From Rossellomorea marisflavi (lineage in GTDB: Bacteria > Bacillota > Bacilli > Bacillales > Bacillaceae_B): a stretch of DNA of 64,000 nt. Positions 1-8,597 of the stretch are shown here, piece after piece (position 1 is the first letter of the stretch; each line of letters opens with the position of its first letter). The notes beneath the pieces were generated by a model. The model saw only the letters and a list, made by a program, of their open reading frames with translations, did no database searches and was not told where the DNA came from. The translations under genes were made by a program, and so were the position numbers. The stretch lies in contig NZ_CP081870.1 of NCBI RefSeq assembly GCF_022170785.1, positions 1,910,001 to 1,974,000 of the forward strand, written 5' to 3'.

Positions 1-219
1 GATCCCGGTGACTCACAAGAGATTCTTGAAAGTGTGGCATCTCAGGTCGAACAGGTTTCCCTCATGGAAGAATCACCGGTCATTCTCTGTTCCCCGGCTG
101 TCCGTATGTACGTCAGACAAATGACCGAGCGTTACTTCCCGCACGTTCCGATCCTTTCGTATAATGAGCTCGAAGCAAACGTCGAAGTACAAAGTCTAGG
201 GGTGGTGAATATCTCATGA
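1..219 (+). CDS. flhA: FlhA, C-terminal end (flagellar type III export gate), partial
   Basis: Only the last 72 codons are in the window; the reading frame is open from base 1 and stops at 217-219. FlhA is the large membrane component of the flagellar export gate, and its cytoplasmic C-terminal domain docks chaperone-substrate complexes. The visible part has the typical end of that domain, with PVILCSPAVRMYVRQ followed by ERYFPHVPILSYNEL and a short tail. The stop overlaps the start of flhF by four bases, as expected for translational coupling inside the fla/che operon. The identification rests on this C-terminal signature and on the following flhF-flhG genes. Confidence 0.93.
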   Translation, partial: DPGDSQEILESVASQVEQVSLMEESPVILCSPAVRMYVRQMTERYFPHVPILSYNELEANVEVQSLGVVNIS

Positions 220-1286
220 TGGTCAAAAAATACAGAGCCGATTCAATGAATGATGCCATGGCGAAGGTTCGAAAGGATCTTGGATCAGATGCAGTGATTC
301 TTCATTCGAAACAGATTCATTCAGGGGGCATCCTCGGTTTATTCAAGAAAAGAGGCGTGGAGGTCATTGCTGCTCTCGATCCCGATCACACGGAGACGGA
401 GGATCACGTAAAAATGGAAAGAATTCAGGATCCCACGCCCCACCCGGTCATCAATCAGCAGCTTGGTGAACTGAAAGGCATGATCGCAGCATTGTCCTCA
501 TCGATGACGGACCATTTCCCTTCTCCTGTATCGGATATCCTTGATTCCTTAAAAAAACAGGGGATGAAGGAAGAATATCTGTTGGAGCTCGGGAACCGGC
601 TTCAGCGGCTTCCTGAAGAAACCTACATCGAAAGCACAGAAGCTTTCCTAAGCGAGCGTTTGGATACTGTACCCATGGGTGGGATGACCTTCACTCATAA
701 ATATATCAATCTCATGGGACCGACCGGGGTAGGAAAGACCACGACCCTTGCGAAATTGGCGGCAGAAGCCGTGATCGAGAAAAGGAAGAAAGTTGCTTTC
801 CTGACGACCGATACTTACCGAATCGCTGCGATCGAACAGTTGAAAACCTATGCCTCCCTGCTGAACGTTCCGGTTGAAGTGATCTATAAGGCAGATGATT
901 ACAGTGCTGCGATTGAGAAGTTCCGGGACTACGATCATCTCTTCATCGATACGGCAGGCCGGAACTACCGGGAAGAAAATTATGTGACGGAACTTCATAA
1001 CCTGATTGACTTCAGTACCGATATGGAATCATACCTCGTTCTCTCGCTCACCAGCAAGGAAGAAGATATGAGGGAGATCGCCACAGCGTTCTCGTCTATG
1101 AAGATCGACCGGTTCATATTTACCAAACTGGATGAAACATCGAGTATGGGGGCAATTTTCAACCTTATCCTTGAGACGGGGATCGGTGCCGCATATGTGA
1201 CGACAGGGCAGGATGTTCCTGAAGACATTGAACCACTCTTGGCCAAAGACATTGCACGGCTACTGATGAAAGGGATCCGTCCATGA
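216..1286 (+). CDS. flhF: FlhF, SRP-type GTPase for flagellar placement
   Basis: A 356-residue protein of the SRP54/FtsY GTPase family. FlhF forms a GTP-dependent dimer at the membrane and, with FlhG, controls where and how many flagella are built. A basic, charged N-terminal region of about 110 residues is followed by a helical N domain and a G domain. The P-loop GPTGVGKT lies near residues 168-175 and DTAGR near 245-249; TKLDE, the SRP-GTPase guanine-specificity motif, is near residue 306. The gene starts inside the end of flhA (ATGA overlap) and itself overlaps flhG by four bases. Nothing is truncated; length is normal for Bacillus FlhF. Confidence 0.95.
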   Translation: MMVKKYRADSMNDAMAKVRKDLGSDAVILHSKQIHSGGILGLFKKRGVEVIAALDPDHTETEDHVKMERIQDPTPHPVINQQLGELKGMIAALSSSMTDHFPSPVSDILDSLKKQGMKEEYLLELGNRLQRLPEETYIESTEAFLSERLDTVPMGGMTFTHKYINLMGPTGVGKTTTLAKLAAEAVIEKRKKVAFLTTDTYRIAAIEQLKTYASLLNVPVEVIYKADDYSAAIEKFRDYDHLFIDTAGRNYREENYVTELHNLIDFSTDMESYLVLSLTSKEEDMREIATAFSSMKIDRFIFTKLDETSSMGAIFNLILETGIGAAYVTTGQDVPEDIEPLLAKDIARLLMKGIRP

Positions 1287-2137
1287 GTGATCAGGCACAT
1301 AAACTCAGACAAAGGATGAATGAGAGTGCGAGGACCTTTGCCGTCGTGAGCGGCAAGGGTGGAGTCGGGAAGTCTAATATCACGACGAACCTGGCCATCC
1401 TTATGGCGAAAAGAGGGAATCGGGTCCTTCTATTCGATATGGATATCGGCATGGGGAATGTGCATCTTCTCCTGGGTAGCCACAGGAAGTACTCCGTGAT
1501 GGATTATATAGAAGATGGACATAAGACGATTCACGATGTGGTATGTAAAGACGTGCACGGTATTTCCTATATCTCCGGGGGCAATGGATTGAAAGACCTG
1601 GTGGAATGGCACGGTGAACGGATGGAACGATTCTTCGAAGGCTTGAAAGAGCTCATGCGGCATTATGATTATATTTTATTCGATATGGGCGCCGGGGCAA
1701 CGAGTGCGACCATTGAATTCCTGCTGTCTGTCGATGAAATCATTGCCGTGACCACACCTGAGCCAACGGCCATGACCGATGTATATTCCATGATGAAGTA
1801 TATTTTCCTTAAAGACCGATCGAAGGAGATTTCGATTATATGCAATCGCGCCGCGACGAAAAGAGAAGGAAGGGAAACACTGCTCAGGCTTAAACATACA
1901 GTCGGAAAGTTCCTCTTGAAGGAAGTATCTGACCTCGGATTCCTCCCTGAAGATCCTACTGTACGAAAAGCCGTGATCAATCAGGTGCCCCTGGTCATCG
2001 GATATCCTTCTTCCGCCGTATCGAAAAGTCTCATGGACGTGCTCGATTGTCTGATCCCTGCGGGTGCACAGGTGAAGAAGTCTTCTTTTATAGAAGGATT
2101 CCGAAAGTTTTTCAAAGGGGTGGATGCTGTTGATTAA
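1283..2137 (+). CDS. flhG: FlhG (YlxH), MinD-like ATPase for flagellar number control
   Basis: A 284-residue ParA/MinD-type ATPase. FlhG activates the FlhF GTPase and, in Bacillus, helps give the peritrichous flagellar pattern. The deviant Walker A KGGVGKS is near residues 25-31, followed by the switch LFDMDIGMGNVH and a Walker B-like YILFDMGAG. The C-terminal part (about residues 240-280) is amphipathic and lysine-rich, as expected for a MinD-type membrane-targeting helix. It overlaps flhF by four bases and cheB by fourteen, so it is an internal operon gene. Annotation pipelines often call it a generic MinD or ParA; the position between flhF and cheB settles the assignment. Confidence 0.94.
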   Translation: MSDQAHKLRQRMNESARTFAVVSGKGGVGKSNITTNLAILMAKRGNRVLLFDMDIGMGNVHLLLGSHRKYSVMDYIEDGHKTIHDVVCKDVHGISYISGGNGLKDLVEWHGERMERFFEGLKELMRHYDYILFDMGAGATSATIEFLLSVDEIIAVTTPEPTAMTDVYSMMKYIFLKDRSKEISIICNRAATKREGRETLLRLKHTVGKFLLKEVSDLGFLPEDPTVRKAVINQVPLVIGYPSSAVSKSLMDVLDCLIPAGAQVKKSSFIEGFRKFFKGVDAVD

Positions 2138-3170
2138 CGTGTTGGTGGTGGATGATTCTGCGTTCATGAGGAAGCTCATCAGCGACTATCTCCGGTCCGA
2201 AAGTTCGATTGAAGTCATCGGTACCGCCCGCAACGGGGAGGATGCCATCAAGAAGATCAAAAGGCTGCGGCCAGATGTAGTGACATTGGATATCGAAATG
2301 CCCGTCATGAACGGGCTGGAAGCACTCAAGGTCATCATGGATGAACATCCAGTCCCCGTTGTGATGCTCTCTTCTACGACGAAAGAAGGCGCGGATGAAA
2401 CCGTGAAAGCCATGAGCATCGGGGCTGTGGATTTTCTTGCCAAGCCTTCGGGCACGATTTCCCTTGATTTGTATAAAGTGCAATCCGATATAGTCAGTAA
2501 GGTCATTGAAGCGAGCAAGGTGAATATAGGGAAATTGGTGCCAGAGAAGAGCCGTATCAGTCCCGTTGAAGGCCCGAAGCTTAAAGGGCTGTCTGCCAAA
2601 AACGCCCTGATTGCCATCGGGACCTCTACGGGGGGACCGCGGGCTCTCCAAAAGGTCCTTGGGGAACTGCCGCGTGCCATCCCGGCTCCAATCGTCATCG
2701 TGCAACATATGCCCCCGGGATTCACGAAGTCACTTGCTACCAGGCTTGACGGTCTGAGTGACATCACCATTAAGGAAGCAGAGCAAGGAGAGAAGCTGAA
2801 AAAGGGGACGGCATATATCGCCCCGGGCGGGCAACATCTCAAAATCGTTTCCAAGGGAGACGACCTTTTTGCCCATCTTGATGGGGGAGAGCCTGTAAAC
2901 GGGCACCGGCCTTCCGTTGATGTATTATTTGGATCCATTGCCGCCCTTGGCCATCAGAACACCATTGCGGTCATTATGACGGGCATGGGTTCTGATGGAA
3001 CGAAAGGACTAGCCTCCTTGAAAAGAATGGGAAGGGCAAGAGTCATCGCAGAAGCGGAAGAAACCTGTATCGTGTATGGAATGCCTAAGGCTGCCGTGGC
3101 AGGCGGGTATGTGGATCAATCGGTGGAACTGGGAGAGATTTCTCATTCCATCCTGAATTATTTGAGGTAA
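2124..3170 (+). CDS. cheB: CheB, chemoreceptor methylesterase/deamidase response regulator
   Basis: A 348-residue two-domain protein. The N-terminal receiver (about residues 4-120) contains the acidic pair DD at 10-11, phospho-acceptor Asp56 in TLDIEMP, and a conserved Lys in LAKPSG. The C-terminal methylesterase domain (about 155-345) has the expected Ser in GTSTGGP, His in VQHMPPGF and Asp in TGMGSDG. CheB removes methyl groups from glutamates of chemoreceptors and is activated by CheA phosphorylation, giving adaptation. The start overlaps flhG. TTG at 2130 is a possible alternative start two codons downstream. Confidence 0.95.
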   Translation: MLLINVLVVDDSAFMRKLISDYLRSESSIEVIGTARNGEDAIKKIKRLRPDVVTLDIEMPVMNGLEALKVIMDEHPVPVVMLSSTTKEGADETVKAMSIGAVDFLAKPSGTISLDLYKVQSDIVSKVIEASKVNIGKLVPEKSRISPVEGPKLKGLSAKNALIAIGTSTGGPRALQKVLGELPRAIPAPIVIVQHMPPGFTKSLATRLDGLSDITIKEAEQGEKLKKGTAYIAPGGQHLKIVSKGDDLFAHLDGGEPVNGHRPSVDVLFGSIAALGHQNTIAVIMTGMGSDGTKGLASLKRMGRARVIAEAEETCIVYGMPKAAVAGGYVDQSVELGEISHSILNYLR

Positions 3171-3185
3171 GGGAGTGTAAAGCTG

Positions 3186-5228
3186 ATGGAGATGAGTCAA
3201 TACCTGGAAATATTTATAGAAGAAAGCAAAGAAAATCTTCAGGCGTGCAACGAACAATTGCTGGCACTGGAGAAGCATCCGAATGATCTTTCGATTGTCA
3301 ATGAGATTTTCCGTGCAGCTCATACACTAAAGGGAATGGCCGCAACGATGGGGTACGATGATCTGGCGAATCTCACTCATAAGATGGAAAACGTTCTGGA
3401 CGGGATAAGAAACGGTGTGCTGGCCGTGACACCCGGGGTATTGGATGTTGTTTTTCAGGCCGTGGATGATCTGGAAGCAATGGTACTTTCCATTGCCGAC
3501 GGCGGAGATGGCAAGCGGGATGTCTCCAATGTGGTCCGTTTATTGCAGGAAATCGAGAGTGGAGAAACCCCGGTGACTGCAGCAAAACAGGAAGTGGCTG
3601 CAACAGCAACAGCAACAGCAACAGCCCTTTCCGCACGACTTACATATGAAGCATATGAACAGACTGTGATCGAGGAAGCGATCGAACAAGGTTTTAAATG
3701 CTATGAAATCTCGGTGTCCCTTCGAGAGGACTGCCTTCTGAAGGCTGCTCGCGTATATATGGTATTCGAGCTCCTTGAGAAAGACGGGGAAGTGATCAAG
3801 TCAGATCCTCCGGTGGATCAACTGGAAGAAGAGCGGTTCGATCGGGATTTCACGGTCTCGATCCTCACGATGGAAACGGCTGAAAGCATTGGCGGGAAAG
3901 TTGAAAAGGTGTCTGAAATCGAGAGGGTGAGCATTTCTCCTATCGAATCGGGAAGTTTCCGAAGCGCTGAAGAAAACATCGTGAAACCTGTTACAGAGAA
4001 AATCCAGCAGGATCTTTCAGGCGAGCCGGATCCCCATTCAAAGGAAGAGAGTGCAGAAAACGTGAAGAAGGCAGCACCTTCCTCAAAGACAATCAGAGTC
4101 AACATCGACAGGCTCGATATCCTCATGAATCTATTCGAGGAACTGGTCATCGACCGTGGAAGGCTTGAGGAAATCTCCAAACAATTTGATAATCCGGAAC
4201 TGAATGAAACGGTTGAACGGATGACGAGGATTTCCGGCGATTTGCAATCCATCATCCTGAACATGAGGATGGTTCCGGTGGAGACCGTATTCAACCGGTT
4301 CCCCCGAATGGTACGCCAGCTCGCCAAGGACCTTGACAAGCAGATCGAACTGGAAATCGAAGGAGCAGAGACGGAGCTCGATCGCACGGTCATCGATGAA
4401 ATCGGCGATCCACTCGTCCACTTGATCCGGAATGCCATTGATCACGGAATCGAGACACCAGAAGTCAGAACGAAACACGGAAAAGAGCCTTTCGGAACAG
4501 TCAAACTGAAAGCCTATCACAGCGGAAATCATGTGTTCATCGAACTGGAAGATGATGGGGCTGGAATCAATAAAGAAAGAGTCCTACAAAAAGCGATCGA
4601 TAAAGGCATTGTCTCTTCTGAGCAGGCACTGACGCTTTCTGACCGTCAAATTTATGAGCTGATCCTATCGTCTGGATTCTCAACTGCGGAAAAATTATCG
4701 GATATTTCCGGACGTGGAGTGGGCTTGGATGTTGTAAGATCTACGATCGAATCACTTGGAGGTTCCATCACGATTGATTCGACTGGTGGAGAGGGATCAA
4801 GATTTTCCATCCAGCTGCCTCTTACGCTGTCAATCATCGCCGTAATGCTCGTCGATGTGAAGTCTGAAAAGTATGCTATTCCACTGTCATCCATAATCGA
4901 AACGGCCATCATCAAAAAAGAAGATGTCCTCCATGCGCACAATCAAAAAGTCATCGACTTCAGGGGCAAGGTCGTTCCGCTCTTATTCCTCGAAGAAGTG
5001 TTCGAAGTCCCTTCTGAAGAGGATGAAGCTGATCAATATTCCATCGTACTCGTGCGCAAGGGAGAGAAGACGGCTGCGTTGGTGGTCGATTCATTCATCG
5101 GACAGCAGGAGGTCGTACTGAAATCACTCGGTCATTATCTAAACGATATCTTTGCCATTTCCGGAGCTACGATTCTCGGAGATGGGCAAGTGGCTTTGAT
5201 TATCGATTGCAACGCATTAATCAATTAA
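3186..5228 (+). CDS. cheA: CheA, chemotaxis histidine kinase
   Basis: A 680-residue histidine kinase that phosphorylates CheY and CheB in the receptor array. Domains in order: Hpt (P1) with the phosphorylated His46 in FRAAHTLKG; P2 (about 150-230); dimerisation P3 starting near 300 at SKTIRVNIDRLD; ATPase P4 with the N box HLIRNAIDHGIE and G boxes such as SGRGVGLDVV; CheW-like P5 from about 540 to the end. The linker after P1 contains four perfect in-frame GCAACA repeats at 3600-3623, encoding alternating Ala and Thr. The gene lies 15 bases after cheB and 13 before cheW. Met3 (3192) is a possible alternative start. Confidence 0.96.
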   Translation: MEMSQYLEIFIEESKENLQACNEQLLALEKHPNDLSIVNEIFRAAHTLKGMAATMGYDDLANLTHKMENVLDGIRNGVLAVTPGVLDVVFQAVDDLEAMVLSIADGGDGKRDVSNVVRLLQEIESGETPVTAAKQEVAATATATATALSARLTYEAYEQTVIEEAIEQGFKCYEISVSLREDCLLKAARVYMVFELLEKDGEVIKSDPPVDQLEEERFDRDFTVSILTMETAESIGGKVEKVSEIERVSISPIESGSFRSAEENIVKPVTEKIQQDLSGEPDPHSKEESAENVKKAAPSSKTIRVNIDRLDILMNLFEELVIDRGRLEEISKQFDNPELNETVERMTRISGDLQSIILNMRMVPVETVFNRFPRMVRQLAKDLDKQIELEIEGAETELDRTVIDEIGDPLVHLIRNAIDHGIETPEVRTKHGKEPFGTVKLKAYHSGNHVFIELEDDGAGINKERVLQKAIDKGIVSSEQALTLSDRQIYELILSSGFSTAEKLSDISGRGVGLDVVRSTIESLGGSITIDSTGGEGSRFSIQLPLTLSIIAVMLVDVKSEKYAIPLSSIIETAIIKKEDVLHAHNQKVIDFRGKVVPLLFLEEVFEVPSEEDEADQYSIVLVRKGEKTAALVVDSFIGQQEVVLKSLGHYLNDIFAISGATILGDGQVALIIDCNALIN

Positions 5229-5241
5229 GGAGGTCGGCTCT

Positions 5242-5682
5242 ATGACCGATGTCATGACAGAACAAACCAAACTCATCGTGTTTCAGCTTCATGATAAGGA
5301 ATATGCATTGGAAGTGGAAAATGTCCGCTCCATTGAAAAATTGGAGCACATCACCCGGGTACCGAAAACACCTGACTACGTAAAGGGAGTCATCAATCTC
5401 AGGGGTGTAGTGACACCCATCGTCGATCTGCGTGTTCGCTTCGGACTGTCGTCCATTCAGGATACGGAACATACGCGCGTCATCATGGTGATTCTCGATG
5501 ATAAGGAGGTCGGGCTCATTGTCGATGCTGCAAACGATGTCCTTGATGTTCACACTGAAGATATCGAGGATTCTCCAGATGTGGCAGGTGTCCAGGAAGC
5601 AGATTATGTGGCCGGCGTGGTGAAGTTGGATAAGAGGCTCTTGATACTACTTCACTTGGATAAGGTCCTTCAGGCACTCTGA
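5242..5682 (+). CDS. cheW: CheW, chemotaxis coupling protein
   Basis: A 146-residue single CheW domain protein that links chemoreceptors to CheA. Typical features are the opening KLIVFQLHDKEYALEVE, the RVPKTPDYVKGVINLRG segment near residues 46-63, and PIVDLRVRFGL. The latter two form the conserved receptor and CheA-P5 contact region. A strong AAGGAGG ribosome-binding site sits 7 bases before the ATG. It is followed after one base by cheC, so translation is probably coupled. Its length is normal for the family. Confidence 0.96.
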   Translation: MTDVMTEQTKLIVFQLHDKEYALEVENVRSIEKLEHITRVPKTPDYVKGVINLRGVVTPIVDLRVRFGLSSIQDTEHTRVIMVILDDKEVGLIVDAANDVLDVHTEDIEDSPDVAGVQEADYVAGVVKLDKRLLILLHLDKVLQAL

Positions 5683-5683
5683 C

Positions 5684-6307
5684 GTGGGATATCACCATAT
5701 TACATCAGGGCATCTGGATGTATTGAAAGAGATAGGGAACATCGGGGCTGGCCACGCAGCAACATCCCTCTCGTTCCTGCTAGATAAGAAGATTGATATG
5801 AAGGTGCCAGCGGTCGACATGGTTTCTTTTGATGAGATGACGGAGCTTGCAGGAGGGGCCGAAACGATTGTAGTCGGAATCTTTCTAAGGATCCAGGGGG
5901 AGGTAACGGGTAACATGTTCTTCCTGCTTCCTCTGGAACAGGCCACCCGCTATGTTCAAATCATGCTGAAAGATCCGTCCCACACATTCCAGGAACCACC
6001 ATACGAAGATATCGCCCTATCTGCCATCCAGGAGCTTGGCAACATCGTATCCGGCGCCTATCTCTCTTCTCTATCCGACTTCACGGGATTATCGATCCAA
6101 TCTTCCGTACCTGCCGTTTCGGTCGACATGGCAGGGGCAATGGTCGGTTACGGTCTTCTCGAGATATCCAAGGTCGGTGATCACGCCCTTGTCATCGATA
6201 CCGCTCTCAATGAAGAGGGTACACAGGGCGTCAAGGGGAACTTCTACCTAATTCTTGATCCCGAGTCATTCTCCATCGTGTTCAATTCCTTGGGAGTGGA
6301 CGCATGA
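5684..6307 (+). CDS. cheC: CheC, CheY-P phosphatase
   Basis: A 207-residue member of the CheC/CheX/FliY phosphatase family. Both halves carry the phosphatase consensus [D/S]-x3-E-x2-N-x22-P: D-VLK-E-IG-N then Pro 23 positions later, and S-AIQ-E-LG-N then Pro 23 positions later. Both sites therefore look intact. CheC removes phosphate from CheY-P and binds CheD, forming a feedback loop on receptors. The start is GTG, one base after the cheW stop. The 3' end overlaps cheD by four bases, which fits the functional pairing of the two products. Confidence 0.95.
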   Translation: MGYHHITSGHLDVLKEIGNIGAGHAATSLSFLLDKKIDMKVPAVDMVSFDEMTELAGGAETIVVGIFLRIQGEVTGNMFFLLPLEQATRYVQIMLKDPSHTFQEPPYEDIALSAIQELGNIVSGAYLSSLSDFTGLSIQSSVPAVSVDMAGAMVGYGLLEISKVGDHALVIDTALNEEGTQGVKGNFYLILDPESFSIVFNSLGVDA

Positions 6308-6801
6308 TGGGGACGGATTCGGTTGTCAAAGTAGGGATTGCTGACATGAAGTTCGTCAGGGATAAAGGGTCGATTCGGACGACGGGTCTTGGGTCTTGTG
6401 TAGGGCTTGTCCTCTATGATGGACGGCTTCGATTGGCAGGTATGGCCCATGTCATGCTACCGGACTCATCCTTTACAAAAGAAGCGACAATCAACCCAGG
6501 CAAATATGCAGATCTGGCCATACCAGGTCTTGTAGCCCTCTTGAATCGACATGGTGCGGACACTTCGAGGCTCGTATGCAAAATGGCAGGCGGCGCACAG
6601 ATGTTCCAGGCGGCATCCGGGAGCGATATCATGCGGATAGGCCCCAGGAATGTTGAAGCGGTCAAGGAGCAGCTCCACAAACTGAATATCAGCATCATCG
6701 CTGAAGACCTCGGGGGTAATAAAGGAAGAACCATTGAATTTTTCCCTGAAACCGGAATGATGCATGTGAGGACGGTGTATGCAGGAACAAAGGAAATGTG
6801 A
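6304..6801 (+). CDS. cheD: CheD, chemoreceptor glutamine deamidase
   Basis: A 165-residue CheD protein. It deamidates receptor glutamines and is held or released by CheC according to CheY-P level. The catalytic Cys is in TTGLGSCVGLVLYD (near residue 32) and the His in LAGMAHVMLP (near 50). The C-terminal half has the typical GGNKGRTIEFFPETG segment. It starts within the cheC stop region (ATGA overlap). The gap of 34 bases to sigD carries only the sigD ribosome-binding site. Confidence 0.95.
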   Translation: MMGTDSVVKVGIADMKFVRDKGSIRTTGLGSCVGLVLYDGRLRLAGMAHVMLPDSSFTKEATINPGKYADLAIPGLVALLNRHGADTSRLVCKMAGGAQMFQAASGSDIMRIGPRNVEAVKEQLHKLNISIIAEDLGGNKGRTIEFFPETGMMHVRTVYAGTKEM

Positions 6802-6835
6802 GGACGAAGACTAGCTCTTGGAAAGGAGGGGTAAC

Positions 6836-7606
6836 ATGTCCCGACAACCGGATCGGAACGAAGAACAACCCTACTGGGATAGATGGATCCACAACCGCGA
6901 TACAGAGGCAGGGGATATGCTCGTGAAGAAATATATGCCCCTTGTTTCTTATCATGTTCAACGAATTTCAGTCGGCCTCCCGAAAAACGTTTCAAGAGAA
7001 GATATCAAAAGCCTCGGTCTCATGGGCCTATTGGATGCACTGCAAAAATTCGATCCCACGAGAGATCTCAAGTTTGATACATATGCATCCTTCAGGGTCA
7101 GGGGAGCCATCCTGGACGGCCTCAGGAAAGAAGACTGGCTTCCACGCTCCACAAGGGATAAGGCGAAAAAGATCGAAGCAAGGACATTGGAGCTCGAACA
7201 ATCCCTTTTACGCCACGTGACACCGGAAGAAGTTGCCGCATCGCTTGAAATGACAACCGATGAAGTCTATCAGGCAGCCAATGAGCATTTCTTTGCAAAT
7301 GTCTTATCCATGGATGAACAGCTTTCTGCTGATGAAAGTGAATCTTCCTCCTTTTCTCTGAAGGATGAACGGGTCTTTTCCCCGGAAGAAGCGACCGTCA
7401 AACAAGAGAACATGGAAGAGCTTGAAAAGATGATTTTAAAACTTTCAGAGAAAGAGCAGCTCGTGCTAAGCTTGTTTTATAAAGAAGAACTGACTTTGAC
7501 CGAAATTGGTCATGTTATGAATTTATCCACATCGCGCATTTCGCAGATTCACTCCAAGGCCATTTTCAAGTTGAGGAATTTCCTGAAACCTGAAGCAGGG
7601 GGATGA
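6836..7606 (+). CDS. sigD: SigD, motility RNA polymerase sigma factor (FliA family)
   Basis: A 256-residue sigma-70 family factor that transcribes flagellin, motility and autolysin genes. Region 2 is at about residues 25-95 (MPLVSYHVQRI, LMGLLDALQKFD, FDTYASFRVRGAILDGLR), region 3 at about 105-160, and region 4 at the C-terminus with the helix-turn-helix LTLTEIGHVMNLSTSRISQIHSKA. I chose ATG 6836, not the in-frame TTG at 6818, because AAAGGAGGGG at 6822-6831 is correctly spaced for 6836 and would lie inside the gene with the TTG start. As a distal operon gene, its level depends on how many transcripts reach this far. Confidence 0.96.
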   Translation: MSRQPDRNEEQPYWDRWIHNRDTEAGDMLVKKYMPLVSYHVQRISVGLPKNVSREDIKSLGLMGLLDALQKFDPTRDLKFDTYASFRVRGAILDGLRKEDWLPRSTRDKAKKIEARTLELEQSLLRHVTPEEVAASLEMTTDEVYQAANEHFFANVLSMDEQLSADESESSSFSLKDERVFSPEEATVKQENMEELEKMILKLSEKEQLVLSLFYKEELTLTEIGHVMNLSTSRISQIHSKAIFKLRNFLKPEAGG

Positions 7607-7610
7607 TAAG

Positions 7611-7880
7611 GTGACTCTTAAGGCGATCGAACTCCAGGTGGCACTGCCGAGGACATTCGAAGCGGGAAAAATGACAGAACAAGCACAGCAGCTCGGTCAG
7701 TCAGTCAATCATGCCGCATCCCTCGGGATGGAAAAGAAGACATATAAAGAACGCCATACGGTCAATCGCATGAAAGGGAAGGCTCCCTTGTCACGCAGCG
7801 GGAAAGATCCCCGTTACGAAGAGGGGAAACGCGAAGGGCATCATCCGTTTAAAGGGAAGGCAATCGATTACAGTGGATGA
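7611..7880 (+). CDS. Unassigned small hydrophilic protein at the end of the fla/che operon
   Basis: An 89-residue ORF with a GTG start four bases after the sigD stop and AAGG just before it. I do not recognise a named family. The N-terminus reads KAIELQVALPRTFEAGKMTEQ, which I recall in variant form (LQVxxPKTxE) in small proteins beside fliA in other Firmicutes; this is unverified. The rest is highly basic and polar, rich in Lys, Arg, Gly and His, with no membrane segment or signal peptide, and probably disordered. It is followed at once by an intrinsic terminator (7888-7917), so it would be the last gene on most operon transcripts. A role in motility is inferred only from position. Confidence 0.7.
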   Translation: MTLKAIELQVALPRTFEAGKMTEQAQQLGQSVNHAASLGMEKKTYKERHTVNRMKGKAPLSRSGKDPRYEEGKREGHHPFKGKAIDYSG

Positions 7881-7887
7881 TAGAACG

Positions 7888-7917
7888 ACTGTTCCGGAGG
7901 AAACCGGGACAGTTTTT
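7888..7917 (+). terminator. Intrinsic terminator before swrB
   Basis: Arms ACTGTTCCGG (7888-7897) and CCGGGACAGT (7904-7913) pair with one G-U, with a six-base loop and then a T run. It would stop part of the fla/che transcripts before swrB. Confidence 0.75.
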
Positions 7918-7973
7918 CCTTGTTGAGCTGGCGTTAGAACTCAAATATGAAAAGATAACAGGGTGATACATTA

Positions 7974-8423
7974 ATGATTTTCGCAATAGTACTATCCATT
8001 TTATTGAATCTCGTCGCTTTATTTGCGATCATCCTGCTATACGTAAGGCAGAACCGCCTCCTGGCCCTTGACAACCAGCAAAAGAGAAGGGTGGCAGAAA
8101 TGGAAGAGCTGATGTCTGCTTATATGGAAGAATTGAAGGAAGAGAATGATGCTTTTCTCTTATCACTGACAAAGGATGAGCCTGTTGCAAAGGAACGTGT
8201 GGCAGAACCTCCTTCCAAGGTTCGGATGAAAGCAATGGAAGCCTATCAGTCGGTTCCCACCATCGACCCTACCATCGATCCGTCCGAGCATACAGATATG
8301 GCAGAACTTGATATGGTGAGTATGCACCGTGCCGGCTTTTCGATTGATGAAATCGCAAAAGCCGCTGGTGTTGGGAGGACGGAAGTAGAGCTTTTTCTGA
8401 AATTCAACAAGAATATCGAATAA
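7974..8423 (+). CDS. swrB: SwrB (YlxL), swarming motility regulator
   Basis: A 149-residue protein with one N-terminal membrane helix (about residues 3-23, FAIVLSILLNLVALFAIILL), then a charged coiled-coil-like stretch (about 28-55), a variable linker, and a C-terminal helix-turn-helix-like segment FSIDEIAKAAGVGRTEVELFL. SwrB promotes assembly of the flagellar type III secretion apparatus and thereby SigD activity in B. subtilis. The gene sits behind a terminator, so it may rely on read-through or a weak promoter (TTGAGC 7923-7928, 17 bases, TATGAA 7946-7951). It is slightly shorter than the B. subtilis protein. Confidence 0.85.
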   Translation: MIFAIVLSILLNLVALFAIILLYVRQNRLLALDNQQKRRVAEMEELMSAYMEELKEENDAFLLSLTKDEPVAKERVAEPPSKVRMKAMEAYQSVPTIDPTIDPSEHTDMAELDMVSMHRAGFSIDEIAKAAGVGRTEVELFLKFNKNIE

Positions 8424-8449
8424 TTTTCTTCAAAAATCGCGGCAAGCCC

Positions 8450-8478
8450 TTGATTGGATAAAAGAGGTATGCTATAGT
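8450..8478 (+). promoter_or_regulatory. SigA-type promoter for rpsB
   Basis: TTGATT (8450-8455), 17 bases, TATAGT (8473-8478). It leaves a 5' leader of roughly 110 bases before rpsB, long enough for ribosomal-protein autoregulation, though I see no clear known S2 leader fold. Confidence 0.75.
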
Positions 8479-8597
8479 ATTCATGGTGTGATTACACACG
8501 TTTCCTGATTGAGGTGGATGGTGCTATTTTTAATAGTTTCTGCCCCAAGATGAAGGAGACGGAGGATAAAAACAAAAACCATTAGGAGGAACCACAC

